Source of the DNA: Nymphaea colorata | Lineage: Eukaryota; Streptophyta; Magnoliopsida; Nymphaeales; Nymphaeaceae | NCBI RefSeq assembly: GCF_008831285.2 | Contig: NC_045148.1 | Location: 22,944,283 to 23,008,282 of the forward strand | Length of the DNA: 64,000 nucleotides | Direction of reading: 5' to 3' | Shown: positions 21,167 to 33,575 of the stretch, piece after piece | Layout: every line of letters starts with the position of its first letter | Position numbering within the stretch: position 1 is the stretch's first letter | Program-made: the position numbers and the translations under genes | Notes under the pieces: model-generated | The model's input: only the letters and a program-made list of their open reading frames with translations | What the model was told of the DNA's origin: nothing | Database searches by the model: none

Positions 21167-23708
21167 CTGTCTGCATCTTTGGACAATTTTCAAAACTCGC
21201 CTTCCTTCAGCATGGTATAGAAGTAAATGTTGATTCCCAGTTGGGCAAATTCTTCACGTCCAGTTTCTCAAGTGAAGGAAAGCTAGTAGGGAGCTGCTTC
21301 AAAATGTCAGGCTAAACAACTTCAACCTCTTTAAAGCTGGAAAGTGACCAATCGTGTTGAGCCCATCACACTCCAAAATCTCCAAGGACTTCAGCAAAGG
21401 CATGATCGGCAATTCACACAATGTTGGGCAGCCACTGACCTCCAATTCTTCCAATGATTTAATTCCTATCACTCTTACCCATGATGCGCAACCTTTCAGG
21501 CATAGCATCGGCAGTTTCCCATAATTGGTGTCCAAATACTACGTAGGCCCATCTCCTTTTTAACCACAAATTCCCAACCTCACTATTTTATGTGGAGGTT
21601 CCAAAGCCTCCAACAAACCCCTCTATTCAGAAGCATTACACTCGAAATAAAATTTCACCCCAATTAGCTCATGCTTCTCCTTAAGCTGTGCTTTCTTTGC
21701 GTCAATTTCTTTCACCCTTCCCCCACCCAAACCTTATATTGACAATTCCCCCTTTAGTTTAGTCAAGTCTTTTAGTCCAATAATATTGCTACCTCACGTC
21801 TTTCCTTTGTCATAACATACCATAAACCTATGCAAGGACCGCAAATTAGTAAGCTTCCCTAGGCCTTCTACTATAAATTTCAATGACCATGTCTTTTTCA
21901 GGCCAAGATACCTCAAGTTGCACAGTTCACCCATTTCCTTGGGCAACTCTTCAATTTTACTATGACTTAAATCCAATGTTTGCAAGGTATAGAGCTTGCC
22001 GATTGAACTGGGCAACCATCTCACATTAGAATAGCTTAGATCAAGATATTTTAGAAGTGAAAGAAATTCAAAGGAGTTCGGTAGCTCATCCATTTGATAT
22101 GCAGTCAATGACAACACCCTCAACCACCTGAAATTGGTGAATTCCACCGAAGACCAGATTACACTCAACAATGTCCGCACCTTATTTGCTTCTCCCGATG
22201 CATTACGTTTGTGCACTTCTGCATTGTCTACATCAAGTAATGATAGATGGCAGGTGCACTTAGCAGTAGAGACGTGGCTATATTCCTCTCCACCTATATA
22301 TGAGGCAAGGTCATGCAAAATGTCATGCAATTTGAGATTCTTATTATCGGTTTCTTCAATCATGAACCGATTTATCAAATCATTAATCCATTGGTTAGCA
22401 GTCACTTCCACATCAATGTCTTTCTTTTGGTAAATCAATCCATGCTCCGTCCATTGCATGACCAATCTATCCCTTTCTAGCTCAAAATCCTTTGGATAAA
22501 TGCAGCAATATACAATACAACTCTTCAAATATTGTGGCAAGTCATCATAGCTCAGCATGAGACCAGGAAGAATGCTACCACATATTTCAGAGGATGATGA
22601 TGAGGCAGGCATCTTCCATTCCCAAATCTGACTCTTCTCAACGCTTTCCCAGTCATCTTTCGTCATCCTTTTTGTATGCATTAAGGATCATACCATCTGG
22701 ACAACAAGTGGCAACCCACCACACCTCTCCACTATTTTCACACCAATACTTTTCAAATTGTGACTCTCCAATTAACATTCTTGTTTAAATGCCACATGCA
22801 GAAACAAGCTCCAACTTTCATTGGAAGACATTTCTAGCAATGTATGCATTTTAGCACCAATCCCATGGGAGACTTCAACCTTTCTACTGGTGATCAAAAT
22901 CTTGCTCCCCTTTGCACAACCCAACAGGATGCCCTCTACCTCTCCCCCTCATTAATCCAATTCCCATACATCATCTAAGACCAATAAGAACTTGCACTTT
23001 GATAGCTCACTCTGTAATTGTGTACACAAACCAGGGAAGGAAGTACTATCCTTAAGGGGTTCTCCTTGTGATTCCTTGCATACTTCCTTTAGTATCTTTT
23101 GCAGCAAACCCATGCGATTTGGCTTCTCTGAAGCACAAACCCACCAGCTGCGGTTCCCAAACTGTTCTTTGATTTCATTAAATACCATTTTTGCATGATT
23201 TGTTTTCCCAATCCCGCCTTGACCTACAATGGATACAATAGAAACACCACCTTTTCCTGACACACTACTCTCTGTAAAACCATCGAACAAGAGTTCTTTT
23301 ACTTTCTCTTTATCATCTGCCCTACCCATGGGTGGTTTTGCAGTACCTATGAGATGGGTTGTCTCTCAAGGATTGTCATGTTCACCACCAATAGGATTCT
23401 CACTCTTAACTTTTGGTGTTGTGTTGAACAAATCCACCATTTCCTTACGTTGTTCTATTTCATTAAGCCATTGGTTGATCTTTTGAATTTCATTCCCAAG
23501 TTTGTGAGAAGCAGACATATGTTCCTTAAAGCAAGAGCACAATGTGATCCATGGCTTTCTTACCTTGTTCCATGAAGTTATAGAACTCTTTTCTCTTTTC
23601 CTGAGCTCAATTATGGTTTCATATCCTTCGATGATGTCCTGGGAATCATAGAAAACGTCCTTCAGCTGTGCCTCCAGATCTCTGTTGTGCTCGTTCCTGA
23701 AAAATGGC
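21167..23708 (-). pseudogene. NLR-B, 5' part (CC end, NB-ARC, first LRRs), upstream of the copia insertion
   Basis: Minus-strand CNL sequence from about 23708 (RPFFRNEHNRDLEAQLKD) leftwards to the copia edge. Seen: EDVID-like FYDSQDIIEGY; linker WNKVRKPWITLCSCFKEH; TGA at 23366-23368 after HDNP, shared with NLR-A; an open NB-ARC piece 23329-22952 with a P-loop reading GGIGKTNHAK (T to N and L to H changes); kinase-2 LLVLDDVWELD, then a stop; a stop after LPLVVQM at about 22686; an open piece 22681-21794 with KSCIVYCCIYPKDFEL, LHDILHDLASYI and LRRs; then more stops towards 21300. The first ~60 residues of the CC are absent, with homology ending abruptly at 23708. The last codons before the copia (NCPKMQT) join the piece at 15101. 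Confidence 0.88.
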
Positions 23709-24680
23709 CTGTCAAATGAATTTTAAAATCCTACTTCCAAAACTAAAATTTTAAAACCTAAGCTTATGTCCTCGTCCACATCGAGGATGGGCTTGTGGAA
23801 CAGTCTTGTATTTTTCACCTCCAAGATGGGCCAATGTCTATGTGAGATCAAATTTGATTATCCGTGGAGAGAAATAGAGTGAAGCAAGAGTACACATGCA
23901 TTTTGATGCATACATGCACTCACTCCATGAATGCATCCACTCATATTCACTAAAATCTAAGCGAATCAAGTCGGAGTATGGTTAAGTCATACTATGACAA
24001 AAACTTGAGCACTTGCTTATTTTGTCAAAGAAGCACAAAATTTTCAAAATGGTTATAAAACCCAAACTTTCAAAATCAATTTCAGAACGATTGCATTGGA
24101 TTTTTCTCAAAATCAAACCGATTTTCAAATCCAAAAATCTACTCATGTAAATTTTCATAACCTTCACTAAAATTCAAAAAAAAAATTAAATTTCAATTTT
24201 TCCAATCAAGAAAATTATCCTAAAACTGGGCTTGGACTCTCAATTTCCAATTTTCTAATCTCATTTTAAGATGAAAACAAACCAAAAAAATAAATCTCTC
24301 AAAATACCAAAACTAGATTCAAATATCAAAATCTTAAACCCAAAGATGTTTTCAAAAATTCTGAATTGGTCGAGTTCCAACCATTCAAACCCAAAATTTC
24401 AATCTCAATGATCTGATTCTCAAAAAACTCAGCTATCCAATTTTTCCAAATTCAATTTTGGCCTCCAAACTGAATTCTGGTTGCAAGGCTTCCACGAATT
24501 TTAAAGTCAAATTTCAAATCCTAAAATCCAAACTATCTTTGAAAATCTAAAGTCTAGCCCAAATTCTCAATTTTCAATTCCAAGATCCTAGTTTCATAAA
24601 CAAAGCTTCAATTACCCATTCCCAATTCAATTTAAAATCCAATATTCCAATTCTTACACTTGCATGTAGAAAAAGGACAA
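23709..24680. other. AT-rich low-complexity spacer replacing the 5' end of NLR-B
   Basis: Immediately beyond the last CC codon the sequence turns into AT-rich, TTTCAAAATC/AATTTTCAAA-rich DNA with no coding signal. The expected CC start and the upstream flank seen at NLR-A are missing, so this is a deletion or insertion breakpoint. The inserted sequence shows no terminal repeats that I could find. Confidence 0.6.
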
Positions 24681-24699
24681 CTTGTCAAGCTTGAGAAAA

Positions 24700-26060
24700 G
24701 GAGCCCTTCGATCGATTACCCTTGTTAATGGTGGTAGGGGTGGGTCCCTTTCTCTTCCAATCTATTTTCAAGCAAAACTTGATTTTTGCTACTTCACATG
24801 CAAACTTCTCAGCCCGCACCAGGGGAAGTGGCGTGCGTACAATAAACTCATAGGTATGTTCAACCCAATTTCCAGAAATATATTTTCGGAAACATATTTC
24901 CAGTGGGAGAGGTGGAAATATTTTTCCAGGTTTTTTTTTGCCCGTTTCTCTTTGTGTCAAGCTCCTCTTTGTCTTCCTCTTCTCCTATTCATCCTCCGCC
25001 GCTGCCTGATGCTATGACGTTCCTCTTCTGAAAACCTTCAGTTGCTTCTCCACTCTCCAGCACTGTGACGTCTTCAGCCGTCCACCGCGGCTTTCTTCGC
25101 TCTCCCCTACGGCGATGCCATTGCTCCTTCGTTTTTTCTTTCCCCCCACCGGTTCCACGGCGAGAACCTGCATTTCTCTTTTCTCTCTGCCCCATCGCCT
25201 CCATCTGCCTTTTCGTTGGGGCATCCTGCACAGAGGAAAAAGGGGAGGAGGGGAGTGGACGGCTTTCATCACCATGTTTCATCCTGCAGGCAGCTGTAAG
25301 ACGTTGTTGGATGAACAGGAGGGCTGATTCTTCCTCCCTCAGCACGCTACCGACATTTTCTCCCGCATCGATCAGCCATTTCAGGTGTGGATATCTATTT
25401 TGATATTCTCCCTCAGCATGCTCTCCCTCTCCCTCTCTGTCTCTCTCTTTCTCTCTGTTACTGGTGATCGCTGAATGAGGGAATTTTTATAGCCTTAGGT
25501 TTGATTTTTTATGCCGCACTAGGTCGAGTTTTTTTTATATATTTTCGTTTTGATTTAATAAAATCCCAATGCAATCACTTGATTCTTTTTCTCCAGTAGT
25601 TCGGGATCTGATATTGTGTTATCTGCAGATTGTTGAGAATATTCAAGATGCCACTTTTCTTGTGTGCCTGTACTCTAGCACAAAAGGTGTAGCAATGAGG
25701 TTAGAGAGAGAGTTGGTGGGAGTAGAAGAACAGAATTGGTCGAAGATGAAGAGTTCTCTGAAGCAGAAGGTGCCAGATGGAATGATTCTGGTGGAGGATC
25801 TCAAGGAAATCAAGAAGGAAGCAGAGGACAGCACAAGTAAATGCTCCAAATTATGGGGCTTGTTGATGCAGGAGAAAGGAATAGATCTTGGTGCATGTTA
25901 CATCCTCAAGACTTCCAGGATTTGCTCTGCTTTCGGGTTGTGCACCCACTTTTGCCTGATTAGGGCACAGTGTCATGGCGACGCAGCTGAAGTTCAGCTA
26001 AGAAATTCATGGCTCAACATGGATTTCTAAGATTATCCCAGAAGATTTGGAGGTCCATTC
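24700..26060 (+). other. GC-rich gene-like island with an unrecognised exon-like frame (25569-26030)
   Basis: This differs sharply from its surroundings. 24960-25400 is GC- and pyrimidine-rich like a plant 5' untranslated region, with CT-rich runs at 25425-25460. A frame at 25569-26030 (153 codons) is preceded by TTATCTGCAG at 25619-25634, an acceptor-like site, which would start the exon with IVENIQDATFLVCLYSS. The frame is charged and helical-looking in the middle (KQKVPDGMILVEDLKEIKKE, residues about 65-85) and has several cysteines near the end. I do not recognise the family. Its edges carry TTTCTGGAAATATATTTCC-like repeats (24865-24940 and 26325-26480). It could be a captured host gene fragment in a transposon, a gene remnant or a small gene. 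Confidence 0.35.
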
Positions 26061-26504
26061 TTTTGTAAAACAATTGATTTGTATATAGAACAGGGGAAAT
26101 TTTTGATGCAGGATACTGCTTTGACATTCAAAGTATTTAGAACAAGCTGAAACACAAATTGGTGATAAGAACACGATGTCATGATATCAAAGTCGCTTGC
26201 AAAACTTTGTCAGTAAATTTTTTTGACAGCAGGAATCCAGCATCTCATTTTTATACGGCATAGACCCTAATGCAAAGGTTGCTATGAATAAACACGAAAT
26301 GGCATATGATACAAGATTTGAATCTGGAAATATATTTATTTTTCAACAAACTCAGAAATATATTTCTGGAAATATATTTCTCAGTCATCAGACACACATC
26401 AAAATGGGAATCGTAAATGTTTTTCTCATTCCTTTTTTTCCAAGAAATATATTTCTAGAATATATTTTCAATTCCAGATTTCCAACCCATCAAACGCTAC
26501 CTAA

Positions 26505-29365
26505 AGAAATGCAAAAAATATTCCAAAAAATTCCACATGAGAATCGAAGACGGCAAAGAAATGAAGAGTCTCAAGATGATTGGAGAAGGCAATAAAAGAG
26601 AGAAGCCCCAAAAAGAAAAACATGAAAAAATCCAGAACTCTCTACCATGTCTGGAACTCGACACAAGGAGTATCTTCGAATTTGCTCTGGATTCTGCCCC
26701 CACATTCACATGGTCGAAACTCAAGTTAGAGTATCGCTGATTTTTCGACGAGTCCAAGCTGAACTCGTCCTTCCCGATTTTCTGATCTCCAATCGAAGTG
26801 CTGGTATCTAGGCCTTAAAAAAATGCATAAAAAATTTTGCATGTAATTTTTTACAAAAATTCATATATCTTATATACAAATTTGAAAAATTATATATTTG
26901 CAGCCGTTAAATTTTTGAAACTATAATTTGACCCCTCATGAAAAATTCCTGACTCACACCTACTGGTATATTCAATGACAACAAAGAAATCAGGAGAAGA
27001 CAAATGAGAAAGGAAAAAAACAGTCGGTAAAGTCACGAAGAGAGAGCATGAGAAAAGAAAAGTGGAAGGGCGAGAGTGTGCATAGTGGGTACTTAAAAGG
27101 GTGGTGTTGATTAAAAGTCTGTACCATTGAATAGTGTTACCCATACAGATTTGTATTCTAAGTATAGTTTGATCATATGAACCTTTAACTGGTAACTTCT
27201 TTCCAGAAAATTGTCTAGGGGAATCACTTGAATGGAAAACATTGTCTCCATTCTAATTGTGAGACGTGTGATCAGGGGTGGAGCTAAGAACTGTTTGTAA
27301 TAGAGGCCAAACTAACAGGGTTCAAAATAGAATTTTTTAAATTTTTTTATATATATTGAACAAACTTTTTCAGATTTACATATAGATTTTTAATGTTTTT
27401 AAAATCTGAGAGGGGGGGGGGAGCTAAGGCCCTTGCTGCCCCCCCCCCTTCCCTCTGACTTTGTGTGTGATGGAATGGAATGAAGATGTTAGGATGGGTG
27501 TTCCATGTTTGATGAAAGAAAATGGGTTGGTACTGGGACGCACCGCCCCCTCCACCCCCACCGAAAAAAAAAAACTCCGTGATTCAAAAAATGTAAAAAT
27601 TTATATGTATATTTGGAAAATTTTAGTTTAATCGAAGTGAAAATTTTGAAAGAAATTCAATTTTGGCACTTGTTAAATTTTTGAAACTATAGTTTGGCTC
27701 TTGCAATAAAACATTTGTGGCTCCACCTCTAGTTTGATATTGGTTAATATTTTCCTGCTCAGTAGAGACACAGCAGGATACGTTGTTCTTTTTTTTGTTT
27801 GGGAGGCCATGGCAACAACGAGAAACTGAGGTGCTTGTGATGTTCTTGTTCCCCCAAGCTCAAGTCCTTGGTGGACATCCTTCACCCAAGAAATGCATTT
27901 ACAGCAATTTAGAGGCTCTCAAAGCCTGAGAAAGGTTATTGGAACATAGACAAATTGATTTTCTACTTCAAATAAGATGTATTTGGAGTAAATTGTCAAG
28001 CGCTTTACAAGGTGAAGAGTACAAAAGGTAAAGTGCAAGTATATATCAATTGTTATAATAGTTTGTTGTATCTTGTCATGGAACCTTCTGTATGTTTTTA
28101 ACTTACTGAAGTGTAGAGACCCTAAAAGCAATGGAAAGTTTAACCTTCGGATTGTGGTGCTCATCAAATTGTGGCTACAACTTATATTGATGACTTTGCA
28201 ATTTTTACTGATGCATTCCTCCCATGAGTAAAACTATTATTTTTTTGTAGTGTTAATCATGTTTTCCGTTGTAAAGAAAACAAGGAAAAGAATAAAACTG
28301 AACCATTAAGCTGCCATCTTAGACATTTCAGAACTAAAAATAAACACTAAAGATCAAATCCCCAGCAGCTGAACTTTGGAGCGGTAAACAAACAGAACGA
28401 TTTGTTGACAAAGCAAAAGATCTCTCTCTCTCTCTCCTCCCCCCCCCCCAAGCAGTAATTAAAGTATAAGCTCTATTCCGTGAGGAAAACTACAAATCAA
28501 GTGAAGAACAAGAGCACAAATTGAATGTAAAAAAACAAAAAATGTTCAAATGAAAGCAAAATAAATTTAGGGTTTTCAATTAATTATAATCTTCACCCGC
28601 TCCAAATAAACTACCTGTTCATTTAAATAGAGCTTCCTACCTAATTGGATATTGGATTCATTCTAAAATCTGACCCGTGTGAACCTGCGTCATTGATCCA
28701 TTCTACAATCAGATCTGAGTGCACTGCTGGTGTCACTCTTTCTATATATAAGGAAAGTTGGTGAAAAGCAGACCACATGGGTAAGAAACATAAACTAGAC
28801 CTATTAAAATTAATTGTTAAAATATTTTTTGGGCAATCTAACCTCATAGATATGATCTTAAGAGTAATTTGATGAGAAACATATATTAAGTTAATCATTT
28901 TCTTATTTAAATAAATTTTTTAATAATAAAAATATAAACGACTCTTATAGCACAGGCTTTTTGACTTTGCACTGGGGCACGGACATAAGAGTTGGATCTA
29001 GTTTGCACTTTTATTGCATTCACATGTTTGAATATGTGTCGTGTATTTTCATTGGATCAAAATCATATCTATATCCATTACTAGAGAGAGAGGTGTAGAA
29101 GCAGAGTAGAACGTAAGCACTTACAGTAAACATGGCACAAGCACAATATTTTCGCATGAACATGCTATCATTTGACTCGATTAACTATTAACCCATTTGA
29201 CTGTGTGTATGTGCATGAGGCTGTGTTTGAGAGGCCGAAGCATCTTGACAGTTGGAGAAATCCATACATGTACACTTGCACACAGACACACAAACACAAC
29301 AGGCTTTCACCAGATGATGTGCCATATGCTCAAACCCAACATCTAACGAAATTTTGGTTTTTGGC
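26505..29365 (-). repeat. Duplicated non-coding block D1, copy B (inverted relative to 3240-6130)
   Basis: Reverse-complement similarity to 3240-6130, with the same ordered landmarks: the GGTATCTAGGCC block near 26805, the hAT-like end at 27273, the CACTA end at 28253, the CT tract at 28421-28440 and the TGTGCTTG/ATATTTTCG block near 29140. It carries 27540-27960, including an eroded NLR C-terminal trace (27880-27930), where copy A has other DNA. No gene is supported. Confidence 0.8.
27273..27732. mobile_element. hAT-like MITE, ~460 bp, inside D1 copy B
   Basis: The left end CAGGGGTGGAGCTAAGAAC at 27273 is mirrored by GTGGCTCCACCTCT at about 27717-27730. An internal G-run and C-run near 27415-27450 and a second GTTTGGCTC motif suggest nested copies. 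No coding capacity. Confidence 0.45.
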
Positions 29366-29849
29366 TGGTGGACACTTTGGTATAAATTCATTTCATAACT
29401 GTCATTTTTGCATTAGTTTATAGGATAGGCCGAAGCCACAGATGTACCAAATCTTTTGTGGTATCCTTGAGTACATAATCGGCCCTCAATAGCCAAATAA
29501 AGTACCCATCTGGCTCCGATAGGAGTTTGGTTTTTCCATGTTTGAGGACATCAAGGCTCCTCAGTCTTCCTTACTCGCACCCGATTATAGATCTCAGCTC
29601 TGGTCATCTTCCTTACTCACATAGTTGGTTTACTCTTTGTGCTCATTCGGAGGGTTTAGTCAACCCTTTATTTTTCTGATTGTGAAAATTAGCATTTGTG
29701 TAATGCTAACCTTCCCCTGTATAGGTGATTTTGTTTAAATAAGGGTAAGGGGCTAACCCCCATAAAGCTGTTACTGCTAATGGATTTGTTTTTACCTGTC
29801 CTAATTCAAGAATATGCATGTTGAATCCATTTTCATGCTGATATGAATC

Positions 29850-30163
29850 CAATCCATTTCCAGTGGGTGTGGTGTCTCTCCCTACTGGAGGAATTGCAAC
29901 TGGAAGGTTTCACTGGGGACATCACCTTGGGAGGCTGCGGGAAATGCCACCCGAAACTAAGACACCAATGCCTTTCTGACCTCCCCAATTTCAAGTCTCT
30001 GGCGGATTTCAATAATATTTCTCTCCAACAAAATGATGCAATAGCAACGACATGTCCCAGGGATGCAAAGGAACAGATCGCCTGCCTCTCCAAAATTAAA
30101 TTGTTGGCAATTGACAGCTGTTATGCACTCCACCCACGGCCAGAGTTAATGGACTGTTCCTGA
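29850..30163 (+). pseudogene. NLR-C: C-terminal LRR fragment of a CNL gene
   Basis: An open plus-strand frame reading QWVWCLSLLEELQLEGFTGD, then HPKLRHQCLSDLPNFKSLADFNNISLQQND, CPRDAKEQIACLSKIKLLAID and ending LMDCS with TGA at 30163. It aligns with the last 110 residues of NLR-D (QWVWSLSQLELLHL onward). There is no NB-ARC or upstream LRR next to it, so it is an isolated 3' scrap, probably left by a deletion when the cluster rearranged. Confidence 0.8.
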
Positions 30164-31576
30164 CATGCAATCTGTTTTCTCATGTGAAGGCTGTCGACAT
30201 GGATGAACCTAGCACAGGATTAGATTGTGAACCATGCAAAACAAGAAGGAGATGGTGATGGCCAGCATAGATTCATGTAGGTGATGTCAATTTAGTGAAG
30301 GAAGGAGCATGATTTCGGCATCTGCTGTTTGTGGTGTAAAGATTTTTCATATTCTAGATTGTATCAAATTTTATAAAGATAATCATGCAAAACAGATTGT
30401 AGCAACTTCTATCTTTGTATCAAAATTTATAAAGATAATCATGCAAAACAGATTCTAGCAATTTTAGAATATAGGTGGAGAACACAGTGGGAATGTGATT
30501 CAATCACATGAACTGATTCAACCAACTAACAGTAATGTGTGATAAGGTTTGTTACTCCTATAGAAATGTTTGCTCTTAGACTCTCGAGAAGTGAGAGCTT
30601 TCTCCTTAAAAAAAAATGCTTGATAACCAACTATCTACACATGTTTAATGGGTGGACTATTGGTGATGTAAGTTACACTGCAAGGTTCGGTGGCATTGAA
30701 ACAGACATCTTGGATATACATACTCATTCATGCATGTCTATTGACATCTTGGCCTTGAATTTTCCATTTATATGAGATATGATGCCTGTGGCTCATGTTG
30801 CAGAACTTGTTTGGCTAGCTGGCATTGTGGGCTCAAAATGTCTGGAGTTGAACAGTATATTCCTAAAATCAAGAACTTCAAAATTAATGTGGGGGAATGA
30901 GGTGAACGACTAGTTGTTTTCAGCTATATATAGAAAGTGAAATTTTACCATCTATTATTGTTTTGGGATTTAAACCTTGTTGTGCCATTAATGTTGAACA
31001 TAGAAGAAGTTTAAGATACATAGAGAGTGAAAAAAGTTGAGGGGTGTCATGTCAACATGAAAAGTGCTTGGCAAAGAGTAACATGGCAGCCATGTGCAAA
31101 AGCAGAGGCAATATTTCTTGTCAAACATGGCAAACATGAGGGTCCTTGTCATCCATCCAGAACTTCTTGGTGGTTGGGGCCCCTGAGGCAATATTTCTTT
31201 GGTGAAGGAATCTCATTCCTCATGGGTGGACTCTTTTTTTGTCAGTCAATTGTCTCCTTTCTCTCTCTCTCGCACACACACACACACATACACAGATGCA
31301 TGTGTGCTTGCACATTGACACATACATAGTAAAGCAGAAAAAAAGAAACTAGGCAATGTCAGTTGGAATTTTGAATAAGTAGATAGAAAATACTGCAGTT
31401 GCTGCTTCACGCCATGCATTTGTTGTTAAGCTGAGCAAACTAGTTCCATAGATTGCACACGCAGACAAAACATGGAAATTAGGCAATGTTCCAGCAATAA
31501 AAGGAGGATATGTCACCAAGTCAGTTGAAGTTACCATATGGAATGAACACACACACACACACATAGAGAGAGAGAG
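30164..31576. other. Spacer without recognisable genes
   Basis: Seen: a short direct repeat near 30345-30460 (AAATTTTATAAAGATAATCATGC occurs twice in shorter form); CT and AC microsatellites at about 31259-31290; an AC tract at 31545-31563. Frames such as 31027-31329 are repeats-driven and have no domain. Confidence 0.6.
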
Positions 31577-32275
31577 AAAGAAGGGCTAAAGGGGCTTCTT
31601 CCTCAATGAATGAGCAATGCAATCTTTTAGTGCTTAAAGACAGTTAAAGCACCTTGCAGCCATTCTTTTGGCTCTAGCGTAAATAAAATTATTCTCTTAT
31701 CACTGTCTTTTTTACTGCTCGATGCTTTTGATTAAATTCATTTCGTAACTGTCTTTTTTTTTTGCTTTAGTTTGTATGAATACCCTTTGTCTATCATAAA
31801 GAAAATGTTGTTCTTGTAACTTTGTCTCTTTTGCTGGTGGATATTATGGATTAAATTCATATAACTGCCTTTTTTGCTTTAGCTTATACGAATATTCTTG
31901 GCCTATCCTAATGAAAATGATGCTGAGAAGGAAGGGTTAAATGGGCGTCTTCCTCAATGAATGAGCAATGCAATCTTTTAGTGCTTAAAGCCAGTTCGAG
32001 CACCTTGCAGCCATTCTTTTGGGTCTATCAAAAATAAAGTTATTCACTTATCACTGTCTTTTTGACTGCTGGATGCTTTAGATTAAATTCATTTCATAGC
32101 TGTCCTTTTTTTTGCTTTAGTTTGTACGAATACCCTTTGTCTCTCGTAAAGAAAATGTTGTTCTCGTCACTTTGTCTATTTTACAGATAGATATTATGGA
32201 TTAAATTCATGTCAGAACTGCCTTTTTTTTTGCTTTAGTGCCCTTGGTCTATCCTAATTAAAATGATGCTCTTGT
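31577..32275. repeat. Tandem duplication, 351-bp period, with inner sub-repeats
   Basis: CCTCAATGAATGAGCAATGC occurs at 31601 and again at 31952, and the sequence between matches unit for unit to about 32275. Inside each unit a shorter element (ATTAAATTCAT, CTGCCTTTTTT, GCTTTAG, ACGAATA...) is itself repeated at about 125-bp spacing. A further copy of this inner element lies alone at 29350-29425, at the edge of block D1. Non-coding. Confidence 0.85.
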
Positions 32276-33369
32276 CACCTCTTAGATTGAGCCTGTCGAT
32301 TCCTCCCGTGAAGAGTTGGCTCCCAAAGAGCCATGAACTCATGATCACCACATGGGTGCTCTCTAGTTTCCTTTTAAAAAAAAAGAGGCAGAAAGGCAAC
32401 CATGTGCATGGTGTCCTTTTCTTCGTTTTCTTTTCTCCTTTCTTTAATGGACAGGTAGATTGGATGCTCCATTTTCAAATGGGTTGGTTTCCCTCCATGA
32501 TGAACAGAATGTCATTCATAGAGTGAGTGGGAGTTTTTGAGTTCACCCATCAACATCATTGAATCCAAATCATTTTGGCTATGAAACTAAAAGACCACAT
32601 TGTACTACCTCTACCACTTAAATATTCTAAGTGTCACCCACTCAAGGACTGCCTACCTCATTGATGCCCACTTCGAGCTAGGCTTTTTTTTTTGGCTTAG
32701 TTAATTGACAGAAAATGGTTTCTTATTTTACAAGACAGGTTGGATCATGGTAGTTTTTGAACCTCCAAAATTGAGGAACTCTGACACCAGCCATTTCGAA
32801 AATTCTGACTTCCTGTTTGTGATTAAGCAATTCCATAACTTGCCAATTAGATAAAAGGTAAAAACTCTCACACCATTTTCCTTTGGCCGTAAGCGCTGCT
32901 TCGAGGCCTAAGTGGAAAGCAGGATTCTATGACCTGGTTTCCATCAGGGCCGGTTTGATGGGCAGGAAATATTTCCTGTAGCCATGTAAATAAAATTTAA
33001 AGATTTGAAAATTTTTCTTGCCCATCAAAACCAAAAAGACGCCAAAATTGAAGCCATTGACTGGTAGAGCATGCGCCGTATGGTTGGTTGAGTGTCACCC
33101 ACTTGTTTTTCTTCGCCAAAGCAAAAGTTGGCAGTCAAAGTCCCCCCACCCAGAGTGGGTGACGTGCGACAGCACCGCCACTTCTGCAAGGTTGATGGTG
33201 TTCCCTCATGGAACGAACAAATTGTACTTCTACTAAACGGTCAGGTCACAAAACTTGATGGGCTAAATAAAATTTTGGATGTTGAAAAAAAAAATCATGC
33301 ATCCAAAGAGAAGTCCGACAAACGTGAGAAACAGGAACTGTAGGTGATGTAGGAGTTTGTGGTTTGGGA
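32276..33369. other. Spacer upstream of NLR-D
   Basis: No gene is supported. The end of this stretch (33170-33290, including TGGTGTTCCCTCATGGAACG) is duplicated at about 59560-59660, upstream of the NLR-G stub. That indicates a shared NLR promoter-side flank. Confidence 0.6.
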
Positions 33370-33575
33370 ATTTTTCCAGATTTATTTAGCACCAATCATG
33401 GACCTTTCCAGCCTGTAGAGCACTTCCTTCGTTTTCCTTCTCCTTTCAAGATTTAAGAAGTAGTGGACCTAAATTTGTTTGGCCTTCCTTCGTCTTCCTC
33501 TCTATCCATTTTAAGATTTCCCGTTCTCTTCCTCTGCTAGCTCTTTCTTCTACGAAGATAAAAACAGAGAAGGAG
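33370..33575 (+). promoter_or_regulatory. 5' flank of NLR-D, duplicated upstream of NLR-G
   Basis: The sequence from the TTATTTAGCACCAATCATGG block (about 33380) to the start codon at 33576 matches 59700-59919 before the NLR-G start, with a pyrimidine-rich leader (CTTCCTTCGTCTTCCTCTC) in both. Conservation of the flank supports the ATG choice. No TATA element was assigned. Confidence 0.45.
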
